Under the pieces are notes generated by a model. The model saw only the letters and a list, made by a program, of their open reading frames with translations, searched no databases and was not told where the DNA came from. From assembly GCA_030639555.1 (NCBI GenBank), contig DAOWCM010000023.1, positions 1 to 13,870 on the forward strand: 13,870 nt of DNA, written 5' to 3'. This DNA is from Candidatus Eiseniibacteriota bacterium. Its GTDB lineage: Bacteria; Joyebacterota; Joyebacteria; Joyebacterales; Joyebacteraceae. The position numbers and the translations under genes were made by a program. This document shows, piece after piece, positions 1 to 7,923 of this stretch; position 1 is the stretch's first letter; the number at the start of each line of letters is the position of its first letter.

Positions 1-2
1 GA

Positions 3-773
3 GCGCTCGCGGTGGACCAGCAGGAAAGATTGTGGATCGTCTACTGGCAGCGACGGGGGGTCGACGTGTGGGACTACGGAGACTACTACACCCACGATGA
101 CGACACGATCACCCATTACGGGCAGGCAGACGGCCTGCCGAGTGACGCAATCCACGCTGTGCTCGTGGCGTCGGACGGACGCGTGTGGCTGGGCGGCAAC
201 AACGGGCTTGCCGTCCTCGACGCGGCCGGTGAGACGTGGACCGTGCTTGCTGACCTGGACGTGGACGAGGTCACAGACGTGGCCGAGGACGCGCAGGGCC
301 ACGTGTGGGCCGCGACCGACCAGGGCGTTGCGATGCTCTATTCGAGCGGCGAACTAGCCAGGTTCTACACGACGGCCGATGGCCTGAAGGACGACCTTGT
401 CCAGCTGATCACGGTCGACCGGACCGGCGGCACGGTGTGGGCGGTCACCGAGGACTTCAGCACGGGAGAGACGTCACTGAACATGCTCGAGACTGGATTC
501 GGACTCGACAGCGGCGTCTTCGTCTACCCGAACCCCTGGAAGGAAGGGGAGTCGACCGAGTCGATCAAGGTCCAGGGCGCGCCGGAAGGTTCCACCGTCG
601 AGATTTTTGATATCACAGGGCAGGCCGTCCGGAGACTCTCCGCGACGCGCGAGCCCTACGTCTGGGATTCGCTGGACGCGAACCTGAACGAGGTGCCCAG
701 CGGCGTCTATGTGATCAGGATAGAGATGCCCACGGGCGAACTGGCTTTCACGAAGGTAGCCATCATAAGGTAG
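3..773 (+). CDS. Secreted two-component-regulator-type propeller protein with C-terminal FlgD-Ig/sorting-like domain (5' partial)
   Basis: The frame is open to the window edge, so this is the 3' part of a longer gene; the GTG at 12 is probably internal. The first ~150 residues hold propeller blades of the Reg_prop type: DGLPSDAIHAVLVASDGRVW, then GHVWAATDQGVAML, then a third blade beginning DGLKDDLVQLITV. After GLDSGVFVYPNPW comes a domain of about 80 residues typical of FlgD-Ig or type IX-like C-terminal modules: a 'YPNPW' opening, 'VEIFDITGQAVRRL', a 'WDSLDANLNEVPSGVYVIRI' turn, and a final 'FTKVAIIR'. Such domains sit at the end of secreted or cell-surface proteins of FCB-group bacteria. 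The propeller probably faces outside the cell as a sensor or binding module. No kinase domain follows, so signalling is not shown. The next gene starts 3 bases after the stop, but its glycan function suggests the pairing is only positional. Confidence 0.75.
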   Translation, partial: ALAVDQQERLWIVYWQRRGVDVWDYGDYYTHDDDTITHYGQADGLPSDAIHAVLVASDGRVWLGGNNGLAVLDAAGETWTVLADLDVDEVTDVAEDAQGHVWAATDQGVAMLYSSGELARFYTTADGLKDDLVQLITVDRTGGTVWAVTEDFSTGETSLNMLETGFGLDSGVFVYPNPWKEGESTESIKVQGAPEGSTVEIFDITGQAVRRLSATREPYVWDSLDANLNEVPSGVYVIRIEMPTGELAFTKVAIIR

Positions 774-776
774 ACG

Positions 777-2240
777 ATGACCAAGCAGGGGAAGAGAGTG
801 CGCACGCTGGTGGTCGGCGCCGGGTCCGCTGGGACCATGGCCGCGACCGCGATGGCCAAACGGCCCGAGCAGGGCTACGTCGTCGCGGGGTTCCTTGATG
901 ACGATCCGGCGAAGCTGGGGCAGACGATCGCCGGCGCTCCGGTGCTGGGCACCATAGCGGACCTCGCCGTCGTCGCCGCCGAATACGACATCCAGGAAGT
1001 CGTCATCGCAATACCCTCCGCATCGGGGCACACCATCCGCGAGGTGGTCCGACTGTGCGAGGAGACCGGGCGCTCGTTCAAGATCGTCCCGGGCGTCTGG
1101 GAGATAATCCTCGGCGACGTCGAGATCAACCAGATCAGGGAACTCAAGCTCGAGGACCTGCTGGGACGCGAGACGGTCACGCTCGATGTGAAGAAGATGA
1201 CCGCGTACATTCAGGGTCGAGTGGTCCTCATCACCGGTGCGGGCGGCTCTATCGGGTCTGAACTGGCCAGGCTCGTCGCGGGGTTCAGGCCCTCGAGCAT
1301 TCTGCTGATGGGGCGAGGCGAGAACAGCGTCTACGAGATCGACAGGGAACTCGCCACCGACCACCCGGACGTCAACAGGGTCCCGGTCATCGGGAGCGTC
1401 GCGGACGAGGTGGCGCTGGAGAAGGTCTTCGCCGAATACCATCCCCAGGTAGTGTTCCATGCGGCGGCGCACAAACACGTCCATCTCATGGAGTTCTACC
1501 CGGACGAGGCCATCAAGAACAACGTCACCGGCACACGCAGATTGATCGAGGCGGCCGCCAGGTACGGCGTAGATCGGTTGGTAATGCTCTCGACCGACAA
1601 GGCGGTGCGCCCCAGGGGTGTGATGGGCGCATCGAAACGCCTGGCCGAGCTGACGATGCTGAGGAAGACGGCAGAGGGATGTCGCACCAAGCTGATCGCC
1701 GTCCGCTTCGGCAACGTGCTGGGCAGTCGCGGCAGCGTCGTCCCGATGTTCCAACAGCAGGTGAGGCTCGGTGGGCCCGTTACGGTCACGCACCCGGACG
1801 TCACGCGCTACTTCATGACCATCCGTGAGGCCGCCATGCTGGTCCTCGAGGCCGGATTTGCCGGCCGCGGGGGCGAGATCTTCGTGCTGGATATGGGGGA
1901 CCCCATCCGGATATCCGAGCTCGCAGAACACGTCATCAGGCTGTCCGGGCTGGAACCCGGCACGGATATAGCTATAGAGTACTGCGGTCTCCGCCCCGGC
2001 GAGAAACTGCACGAGGAGCTGTGGTCCTCCTCGGAGACGCTGTCGAGGACGGAGTACGACAAGATCCTTGTCCTGAAGTCCGGTGGCTCGCCGCCGCTCT
2101 CGCAGATCGCGTCCACCTCGGACTTGCTCGAGGAGCTGGCCGCGCGCGGCGACCGCGAAGGGATTGTGAGGACGCTCAGGGGACTCTTCGAAGACATGTC
2201 AGCGGAGGAGGGAGATGAAGAGAGCACTACCCGCGGTTGA
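777..2240 (+). CDS. CapD/PglF-like NDP-sugar 4,6-dehydratase (soluble form)
   Basis: A 487-residue member of the polysaccharide-biosynthesis CapD/FlaA1/PglF/WbpM family, which removes water from UDP-GlcNAc (or a related NDP-sugar) to give a 4-keto-6-deoxy sugar. Two Rossmann units are visible. The N-terminal one has GAGSAG at 14-19 and covers about residues 8-135; it is the CoA-binding-like domain normally found between the membrane segments and the catalytic domain. The catalytic SDR unit has GAGGSIG at 154-160 and LSTDKAVRP at 271-279. Its active-site M283-x-x-x-K287 has Met where most SDRs have Tyr, as in WbpM/PglF. RYFMTI at 344-349 and LRPGEKLHEEL at 405-415 are further family signatures. 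The usual four N-terminal membrane helices are absent, so it should be cytosolic. AAGG at 767-770 can serve as the ribosome site for the ATG at 777. Its 3' end overlaps the aminotransferase gene by 26 bases. The exact NDP-sugar substrate cannot be read from the sequence. Confidence 0.9.
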   Translation: MTKQGKRVRTLVVGAGSAGTMAATAMAKRPEQGYVVAGFLDDDPAKLGQTIAGAPVLGTIADLAVVAAEYDIQEVVIAIPSASGHTIREVVRLCEETGRSFKIVPGVWEIILGDVEINQIRELKLEDLLGRETVTLDVKKMTAYIQGRVVLITGAGGSIGSELARLVAGFRPSSILLMGRGENSVYEIDRELATDHPDVNRVPVIGSVADEVALEKVFAEYHPQVVFHAAAHKHVHLMEFYPDEAIKNNVTGTRRLIEAAARYGVDRLVMLSTDKAVRPRGVMGASKRLAELTMLRKTAEGCRTKLIAVRFGNVLGSRGSVVPMFQQQVRLGGPVTVTHPDVTRYFMTIREAAMLVLEAGFAGRGGEIFVLDMGDPIRISELAEHVIRLSGLEPGTDIAIEYCGLRPGEKLHEELWSSSETLSRTEYDKILVLKSGGSPPLSQIASTSDLLEELAARGDREGIVRTLRGLFEDMSAEEGDEESTTRG

Positions 2241-3414
2241 GGGCGGCGAACCCGTCAGGGGGAACTTCCTTCCCTTCGCGCTTCCGTCGATCGGCGAGAA
2301 GGAGATCGCCGAGGTCGTTGCGACCCTGAGGTCCGGATGGCTGACCGTCGGTCCGAGAACGAAGAGGTTTGAGGAGATGGTCGCGGTCCACGTCGGGGTC
2401 GTGCGTGCGGCTGCTCTCAGCTCGTGCACGGCCGGGCTGCACCTCGGCATGAAGGTGCTGGGAGTGGAGCGGGGAGACGAGGTCATCCTCCCGGCCCTCA
2501 ACTTCATCGCGGGGCCGAATTGCGCGATCCATCTGGGCGCGACTCCCGTACTGGTTGACGTGGACCCAGAGACGCTGAACGTCACACCCGAGATCCTGGC
2601 CGCCGCCATCACAGAACGCACGAAGCTCATCGTTCCGGTGCATTTCGGTGGACGGCCCCTTGACATCGACGGGATCATGGAGGTTGCGCGGCGCCGAGGC
2701 ATCGCGGTCCTCGGTGACGCCGCCCACGCGATGGGGGCGGACTACGGCGGGCGCAAGGTGGGGTCGGTCGCGGACGCCACGTCCTTCAGCTTCTACGTGA
2801 CAAAGGGTATCACCACCGGAGAGGGCGGGTGCCTGACCTCGCCGAATGCCGACCTGGTTGACCGGGTCGGCGTGCTGAGCCTCCACGGAATGACCAGCGG
2901 TGCTTGGAACCGCTATTCGGAGCGGGGGTCGTGGTTCTACGAGGTTCACGAACCCGGCCACAAGTACAACATGACCGATATCCAGGCTGCCCTCGGCATA
3001 CACCAGATGGAGAAGGTCGACGAGTTCAGGGAGAGACGCGAGGAGATCGCGCGGGCATTCAACAGCGAACTTGGGGCGAAGGATGCGATCAGTGTGCCGT
3101 CGTCCTGCGGCTCGTGCAAGCACGCGTGGCACCTGTACCCGATCCGGCTTAGGACTGAGCTGCTCAAGATCGACCGCGACTCGTTCATTAGGAATCTCAG
3201 CGACGAGGGCATCGGAACGAGCGTTCACTTCATCCCGGTTCACTACCATGGCTACTACAGCAAGCGGCTCGACTACGGCCGCGGCAGTTTCCCGGTGACC
3301 GAGGAGTTCTTTGAGCGCGCGGTGTCCCTGCCCATCTACTCGTCTATGAGCGACGGTGATGTGAACGATGTGGTCGAGGCGGTGTGTAAGCTCCTCGACT
3401 ACTACAGGAGGTAG
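2215..3414 (+). CDS. DegT/DnrJ/EryC1/StrS-family PLP aminotransferase (sugar nucleotide C4 aminotransferase)
   Basis: A 399-residue fold-type I PLP aminotransferase, normal length for the family. It most likely transfers an amino group from glutamate to the 4-keto sugar nucleotide made by the preceding dehydratase, giving a 4-amino-4,6-dideoxy sugar. Visible signatures are GWLTVGPRTKRFEE (41-54) with the family 'T.GP...FE' opening, ILPALNFIAG (91-100), GDAAHAMGA (167-175) whose Asp168 contacts the PLP ring nitrogen, and FSFYVTKGITTGEGG (191-205) in which Lys197 should form the Schiff base. TSVHFIPVHYH (335-345) and SLPIYSSM (371-378) are the usual C-terminal motifs. The ATG at 2215 is preceded by a purine-rich GGAGGAGGG ribosome site. 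The gene overlaps the dehydratase by 26 bases, which suggests translational coupling. PglE, PseC, perosamine synthase and ArnB are all in this superfamily, so the precise sugar is not settled. Confidence 0.92.
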   Translation: MKRALPAVEGGEPVRGNFLPFALPSIGEKEIAEVVATLRSGWLTVGPRTKRFEEMVAVHVGVVRAAALSSCTAGLHLGMKVLGVERGDEVILPALNFIAGPNCAIHLGATPVLVDVDPETLNVTPEILAAAITERTKLIVPVHFGGRPLDIDGIMEVARRRGIAVLGDAAHAMGADYGGRKVGSVADATSFSFYVTKGITTGEGGCLTSPNADLVDRVGVLSLHGMTSGAWNRYSERGSWFYEVHEPGHKYNMTDIQAALGIHQMEKVDEFRERREEIARAFNSELGAKDAISVPSSCGSCKHAWHLYPIRLRTELLKIDRDSFIRNLSDEGIGTSVHFIPVHYHGYYSKRLDYGRGSFPVTEEFFERAVSLPIYSSMSDGDVNDVVEAVCKLLDYYRR

Positions 3415-4477
3415 CGCCCTCAGGACCGCCCGCGGTAGCTCCCAGGCAGCACTGCGAGGCACAGCTCTGAAGAGGTGGTTCAAGCTGGACATCGAGTTGT
3501 CGGCCGACGTCAATCCAGGGGAGTGGAGCCGCCTCGTCGCCGAAGACGAGGCCGCTACGTTCTTCCACACGCCGGAGTGGTCCGACGTCCTGACCTCGGC
3601 CCTGCCCGGCTTCCAGTCGTCGCACGTCGCCGCGCGCGATGGCGACCGGCTGATTGCCCTGATGCCCGCGCTCGGCCGGTCGAGGTTCGGGGCAACGACG
3701 CTGGAGTCCATGGCCTTCGGTACCTTCGGAGGCCCGGTGCTGGGCGCCGCTGCGTCCGCGGACACCGCGTGTGCGTTGCTCGCGGAGTTCGCGGGGGCCG
3801 CGGCGTCGTTGCGAGTGGGGTGCGCGCAGATCGTCGACCGTTCGGGTCGAATCCAGGAATCCGACCTGCCCGGCTTCCGCCCTGCCGACGACACCGTGCA
3901 AGTGGTTGCTCTCTCCACGGGCTACGAGGAACTCGAGAAGCGGTTCAAGCCGGCCGCGCGCAACAAGATGCGGAAGGCCATGAAGGCCGGAGTGACCATC
4001 AGGCGTGCGGAGTCCGAGACGGACTTCCTCGCCTACCATGCCGTTCTCGAGGAGTGCAGCAGGGAGTGGGCGATCAGACCGCGGCCCGGACCGGAGTTTT
4101 TCAGCGCCCTGTCCGCGCTGGACCGGAACGTCGTGCAGATGTGGCTCGCCGTTCACGACGGGAATGTGCTGGCGGGCGACCTCAACTTCGCCCTTCACGG
4201 GACGGTGATGAACTGGGGCAACGTATCGACCGACGCGGCCAAATCACTCGCGCCCAATAATCTCCTGCACGCCAACGCGATCGAACAGGGCGTGCGTGAC
4301 GGGCACCACACCTACGACCTCGGGTCGAGCGGCGGCATCGAGGGAGTGAGGGCCTTCAAAGCGTCTTTCGGGACGGCGGACGTCCCGGTCCGGAGGTTCG
4401 TGCTGGAGAAGGCGTGGTATCGCGGCCTGAAGAAGGCCGCGGGTCGCAGAACGAGAAGCGGGGGAGAGCTCACATGA
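3368..4477 (+). CDS. FemAB/GNAT-fold acyl- or aminoacyl-transferase-like protein
   Basis: Resembles FemAB-related proteins with GNAT folds found in exopolysaccharide clusters. Numbering from the ATG at 3368, FFHTPEW (65-71), RNKMRKAMKAGVTIRRAES (198-216) and YDLGSSGG...FKASFGT (316-336) are the marks of the family; the basic 'RkiRkA..gv' strand and the 'FK..FG' end are diagnostic. These enzymes move an amino-acid or acyl group onto an amine. After a 4-amino-sugar pathway, the amine of that sugar is a natural but unproven target. The start is uncertain. The ATG at 3368 is the first conventional codon in frame, but it has no ribosome site, overlaps the aminotransferase by 47 bases and adds ~33 Ser/Thr/Arg-rich residues that look like an overlap shadow. 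The homologous part begins near the CTG at 3467, which has GAGG at 3456-3459; a TTG at 3497 is another option. The stop overlaps the next ATG (ATGA at 4474-4477). Confidence 0.8.
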   Translation: MWSRRCVSSSTTTGGSALRTARGSSQAALRGTALKRWFKLDIELSADVNPGEWSRLVAEDEAATFFHTPEWSDVLTSALPGFQSSHVAARDGDRLIALMPALGRSRFGATTLESMAFGTFGGPVLGAAASADTACALLAEFAGAAASLRVGCAQIVDRSGRIQESDLPGFRPADDTVQVVALSTGYEELEKRFKPAARNKMRKAMKAGVTIRRAESETDFLAYHAVLEECSREWAIRPRPGPEFFSALSALDRNVVQMWLAVHDGNVLAGDLNFALHGTVMNWGNVSTDAAKSLAPNNLLHANAIEQGVRDGHHTYDLGSSGGIEGVRAFKASFGTADVPVRRFVLEKAWYRGLKKAAGRRTRSGGELT

Positions 4478-5760
4478 CACCTTCTGCCAGGATAGTCCTG
4501 CTCGTGGCCATCGCGGTCCACGTCGTGTTCCTGGCGTCCCTCATCGCCCCCGGCCATTTTCTGAACCCTCTCTTTCCAGAAGGGATGCACAATCTGGGCG
4601 AGGGGCAGGGAAGTGACTTCTACGCCTTCTACCAGGCCGGGCGTTACGTGCTGGACGGCGAGAACATCTACACGAGACCCATGGACGATCCCGACCGCGT
4701 CGTTCCGTACGCTTATTTCTACCGCTACCTTCCCTTCGTGGCGTACACGATCGGGGTCGCGGCCAACGCCGTGGAGCCGAAGGTCGCCTACTGGATCTGG
4801 GTCGCTATCATCGAGCTCGTCCTCGGGCTGTGTATTTGGGGCACGCGCCGCATCACTCGGGACTCCAGCCTCTTTGCCTACCTTGCCGCAATGTGGCTCC
4901 TGTACACGCCGTTCTACATCGAGCAGTACATGGGGCAGCTCACCTTCGCGATGGCAGCGATGTCATTCGCGTTCGCCGTGATGCACCTCCGGGGGAGGGC
5001 GCTTGCGTCCGACGGTTGGTGGTGGGCAAGCGTTGTCATCAAGCACCTGACCGTGCTGTATGTTCCCATTCTGATCAGGTTGCGGAAGTACCGGACCATC
5101 GCCATCGCCCTGCTGCTTCTTCTTGTGACGACCGTTCCCTACTTCCTGCTCCGGAGTCACGGAACCGGCCAGTTCAGCAACGACAACTTCAGCCTCAACC
5201 TGGACCCGTATGCCGGGAACATGGGCGCCGTCGCGTTCTTCATGGTTCTGAAGGAGCGCTTCTTCCCGCTGGCGTCGCAGGCGTTCGGTCATCTGGGTGC
5301 CATCAAGCTGTCGCTCACGCGTCTGGGCGTGTGCCTGGTAATGGGTGTACCAGTGCTTGCGAGTCTGTGGGTGACCTTCCGGAGGAAGCCCTTTGATTTC
5401 CTCGAGTCTTTCGCGCTCTGGACCCTCGTGTACTTCCTCGTGTTCAGAGAGGTGTGGGAGTACCACTACGTTCTCTTGATACCCGTGTTCGTGCTACTCT
5501 ACGCGCGGACGCGGGCGCGCGTACTGTGGTTTATCTACGCGCTCGCCGCTCTTCCAACCCTCTTCGTCTTCTACGACGTCCCGGGCGCGGACCCCGCGGA
5601 GGCGTGGCAGGCGTGGAGCGCTCTCGAGCACGTCGTCAACCACGGCTTCAAGCTGATACCTGTCGTGTGGCTCTTCGTGTGGGTGGCCGCGGGCTACCTG
5701 CGCCGCCACAGCAAGCTCATGGAATCCCGAATGGACACAGCCCTCGACCTGGTCACGTAG
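4474..5760 (+). CDS. Multi-spanning membrane glycosyltransferase, GT87/DUF2029-like (GT-C)
   Basis: A 428-residue integral membrane protein with roughly ten hydrophobic segments: near 5-25, 84-100, 105-124, 132-147, 155-172, 208-226, 285-302, 313-325, 330-345, 349-368 and 393-410. The first extracytoplasmic loop carries GSDFYAFYQAGRYVLDGENI (46-65), then IYTRP and YFYRYLPF (81-88). This acidic 'DF..Y..A...L.G..IY' followed by an aromatic-Leu-Pro motif is characteristic of GT87 (DUF2029) polyprenyl-phosphate-sugar-dependent transferases, where the acidic residue is probably catalytic. VIKHLTVLYVPIL (188-200) matches the conserved 'iK.....lp.l' helix. It would transfer a sugar from a lipid carrier to a glycan or glycolipid outside the membrane. 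The ATG at 4474 is chosen because it overlaps the previous stop (ATGA) and has a GGGGAGAG ribosome site just upstream; the same frame is open back to 4414 but that part is not protein-like. Confidence 0.8.
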   Translation: MTPSARIVLLVAIAVHVVFLASLIAPGHFLNPLFPEGMHNLGEGQGSDFYAFYQAGRYVLDGENIYTRPMDDPDRVVPYAYFYRYLPFVAYTIGVAANAVEPKVAYWIWVAIIELVLGLCIWGTRRITRDSSLFAYLAAMWLLYTPFYIEQYMGQLTFAMAAMSFAFAVMHLRGRALASDGWWWASVVIKHLTVLYVPILIRLRKYRTIAIALLLLLVTTVPYFLLRSHGTGQFSNDNFSLNLDPYAGNMGAVAFFMVLKERFFPLASQAFGHLGAIKLSLTRLGVCLVMGVPVLASLWVTFRRKPFDFLESFALWTLVYFLVFREVWEYHYVLLIPVFVLLYARTRARVLWFIYALAALPTLFVFYDVPGADPAEAWQAWSALEHVVNHGFKLIPVVWLFVWVAAGYLRRHSKLMESRMDTALDLVT

Positions 5761-5763
5761 GCT

Positions 5764-5805
5764 GTCCGGCGCCGGCGTGGCCGGACGCGGCCCTCGGACG
5801 GGGCC
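5764..5805 (+). other. Two adjacent GC hairpins in the gap before the GT4 gene
   Basis: The 110-base gap 5761-5870 is the longest inside the glycan operon. GTCCGGC (5764-5770) pairs with GCCGGAC (5780-5786), a 7-bp stem with a 9-nt loop. GGCCC (5789-5793) pairs with GGGCC (5801-5805), a 5-bp stem with a 7-nt loop. No T-run follows, so this is not a classic intrinsic terminator; it could stabilise or partly attenuate the transcript. GC-rich sequence makes such stems common by chance. Confidence 0.3.
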
Positions 5806-5870
5806 TCCGCGGGCGCGCTGGGACGGGACCGCGGGGCGGCCCTAGGAACGATCGATGTGGAGCTGACAGC

Positions 5871-6989
5871 ATGCGAATCGCGTACCTCTCCATAGGCGGG
5901 CACATACACACCGAGCGCTGGCTCCGCTCGTTCGTCAACCGTGGGCACGAGGTCCACCTGATGACGGTCCAGCCTGTCCCGATCGAGGGCGTGAAGCTGT
6001 ACGACATCCGGACTGGCATCCGCTTCAAGCCCCTGCACTATGCCGTGGCGCTCCGCAAGGTGAAGAGAATCCTGGCGGAGGTGCGTCCTGACCTCCTGCA
6101 CACACATTTCCTCACGGGGTACGGCTACTGGGGCGTCTTCTCGGGGTTTCACCCGAACGTCCTGACGGTCTGGGGCGACGACGTCTATCTCACGCCTCAC
6201 ACGTCGTTCCTGAAGGGCCGGCTCGCGCGCATGGCCCTGAGACGCGCCGACCTCGTGACGGGGGACTCAGAGGACATCCTGGAGCGGGCCGTCACCATGG
6301 GCGCCGCCAGGGAGGCGTGCCACGTCATCCAGTGGGGCGTCGACGTGACCGCCTTCAGGCCGGACGCGCCGTCGGACGTGCGGGAGCGCCTGGGCATCCC
6401 CGCCGACTCACCGGTGGTCATCAGCATACGGAGCTTCACGCAGCCGTACTACAACATCGACGTCATCGTGCGCGCTATCCCCGCGATCCTTGAAAAGCGC
6501 CCGGACACGCATTTCATCATCGCCGGCAATGAGGGCGACGACACGGAGTTCAGGAAGCTGGCAGGGCAGCTGTCCATCGATGAGAGAGCGCACTTCGTGG
6601 GCAAGATCCCGCACGAGGAGCTCCCGGCGTACCTCGTCACGTCCGACGCGTTCCTCAGCGTGCCGTCGGTCGACGCGACCGCCGTATCGCTGCTGGAGGC
6701 CATGGCGTGCGGGACCCCGGTGGTGGTGTCCGGTCTGGATTCCGCGCTCGAGTGGGTCACTGACGGGAAGAACGGGCTCGTCGTGAGCCCGCGTGACCAG
6801 ACTGCCCTGGAGGGCGCTGTCCTGCAGCTCCTGGATTCCCCGGAGCGCAGGAAGGAGTTCGGAACCATCAGCGCAGGTCTCATCAGGGAGCGCGCTGACC
6901 ACGAGACCCACATGGCGAGAATGGAAGAGCTCTGCCTGGAGCTCGTCGAGCGCTGGAGGAAGCCTGGTGGAGCCCGCGAGATCCGTTAG
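5871..6989 (+). CDS. GT4-family glycosyltransferase
   Basis: A 372-residue retaining GT-B glycosyltransferase, cytosolic or membrane-associated, that adds a sugar from a nucleotide donor to a growing glycan. The N-terminal acceptor domain starts MRIAYLSIGG and includes DLLHTHFLTGYGYWG (74-88) and VWGDDVYLTP (100-109). The hinge is near 155-180. The C-terminal donor domain includes HFIIAGNEGDD (214-224), HFVGKIPHEELPAYL (241-255) and the donor-site motif VPSVDATAVSLLEAMACG (264-281). There the usual E-x7-E appears as D268-x7-E276, a variant common in GT4 proteins. The ATG at 5871 has GGAG at 5859-5862 at good spacing. The frame is open upstream to 5454 only as a shadow of the previous gene. 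The last 23 bases overlap the next gene. Confidence 0.9.
   Translation: MRIAYLSIGGHIHTERWLRSFVNRGHEVHLMTVQPVPIEGVKLYDIRTGIRFKPLHYAVALRKVKRILAEVRPDLLHTHFLTGYGYWGVFSGFHPNVLTVWGDDVYLTPHTSFLKGRLARMALRRADLVTGDSEDILERAVTMGAAREACHVIQWGVDVTAFRPDAPSDVRERLGIPADSPVVISIRSFTQPYYNIDVIVRAIPAILEKRPDTHFIIAGNEGDDTEFRKLAGQLSIDERAHFVGKIPHEELPAYLVTSDAFLSVPSVDATAVSLLEAMACGTPVVVSGLDSALEWVTDGKNGLVVSPRDQTALEGAVLQLLDSPERRKEFGTISAGLIRERADHETHMARMEELCLELVERWRKPGGAREIR
6955..6960 (+). promoter_or_regulatory. Shine-Dalgarno that fixes the GTG start at 6967
   Basis: GGAGGA lies inside the 3' end of the GT4 gene. The GTG at 6967 follows 7 bases after GGAGG, giving a protein that begins MEPARSVSVIIPTF, the normal opening of a GT2 enzyme. 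An ATG far upstream at 6793 in the same frame lies deep in the GT4 gene and is not needed. Confidence 0.65.
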
Positions 6990-7923
6990 CGTCATCATCC
7001 CAACCTTCTGCAAGCGGGAGTTCCTCGAGCCGACGTTGATTTCGCTCGGACTGCAGACCTACCCCGCTGAGAATATCCAGGTGCTCGTAGTCGACGACTG
7101 CTCCGACGACGGGACGTTCGAGTATCTCCAGTCGCTCGAGACTCCCTACACGCTCGTCCCGATAAGGCACGAGGTCAACAAGGGGAGGGCCGCGGCGAGG
7201 AACACGGCCGTCCGCGCCGCGACGGGCGACCTCGCCGTGTTCGTGGACGACGACATGCGCTGCGAGCCCGATCTCATAGAGCGGCACGTCCGCTTCCACG
7301 ACGCACACCCTGGCACCGTGGTCATCGGCAGCGCCGTTACGGCGCCGGAGCTCGGGCGTGCGACCGTGTTCTCATACCTCGACGAGATGGGGGTGCACCG
7401 GCTTCCCCCGGGCTCCGTGTCTCCGGCCCGGTACTTCGTCACGAACAACGCATCCGTCGAGCGATGCCATCTCCTGGACGTCGGGTTGTTCGATGAGACG
7501 TTCAGACGCTACGGCTTCGAGGACACCGAGCTGGCCTTCCGCCTGGAGGACTGTGCGGGACTGAGGTTCATGTACTGCGCCGAGGCCGTCGCATACCACC
7601 TGCATGTCCAGACGCTCGACGATGTGCTCGCGAAGCGCATGGACACCGCGCGCCCGCTGCTGCGTCTTCTCGCAAAGCACCCTCACCGCGCGCACGAACT
7701 CTCCGCGGACGTCCTGCTGCCGCCCGCGCCGGGAGACGCCGCCGGCCTCAGGCTCCGGAAGCTGCTCGTCGCGCTTGCCACCAACAGGCTCTTCTACACG
7801 CTGGTGAAGTCGGTCGCCGGAGCCATGTGGCTCCGCGGGCTGTCTCGGGACGTGATGGTCTATCTCATCGCCTGCCAGTACCGCCGCGGACTCCGCCTGG
7901 TCACAGGTAGTGACCGCAGCTGA
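6967..7923 (+). CDS. GT2-family glycosyltransferase
   Basis: A 318-residue inverting GT-A glycosyltransferase. SVSVIIPTF (6-14) is the nucleotide-binding beta strand. VVDDCSDDGT (41-50) holds the first conserved Asp pair, and the metal-binding DxD-type motif is in FVDDDM (92-97). NKGRAAARNTAVRAATGDL (71-89) is the conserved linker, and FEDTELAFRL (184-193) is the acceptor-side 'ED.el..R' motif with the likely catalytic base. The C-terminal ~90 residues are less typical and contain no strong membrane helix, so polymer export by this protein itself is unlikely. It starts at a GTG and overlaps the GT4 gene by 23 bases, indicating one transcript and coupled translation. It is the last recognisable gene of the glycan operon; a ~720-base gap without a recognisable gene follows. 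Confidence 0.88.
   Translation: MEPARSVSVIIPTFCKREFLEPTLISLGLQTYPAENIQVLVVDDCSDDGTFEYLQSLETPYTLVPIRHEVNKGRAAARNTAVRAATGDLAVFVDDDMRCEPDLIERHVRFHDAHPGTVVIGSAVTAPELGRATVFSYLDEMGVHRLPPGSVSPARYFVTNNASVERCHLLDVGLFDETFRRYGFEDTELAFRLEDCAGLRFMYCAEAVAYHLHVQTLDDVLAKRMDTARPLLRLLAKHPHRAHELSADVLLPPAPGDAAGLRLRKLLVALATNRLFYTLVKSVAGAMWLRGLSRDVMVYLIACQYRRGLRLVTGSDRS

Noticed and set aside
474..2012. 512-codon minus-strand frame
   Set aside because: Antisense shadow of the dehydratase gene with Asp/Arg/His-rich low-information translation.
2227..3918. 563-codon minus-strand frame
   Set aside because: Antisense to the aminotransferase and FemAB-like genes, whose motifs are clear; long antisense frames are common at this GC content.
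5454..5870. Upstream extension of the GT4 frame
   Set aside because: Out-of-frame shadow of the GT87-like gene followed by GC-rich noncoding sequence; the ATG at 5871 has a ribosome site and a normal GT4 N-terminus.
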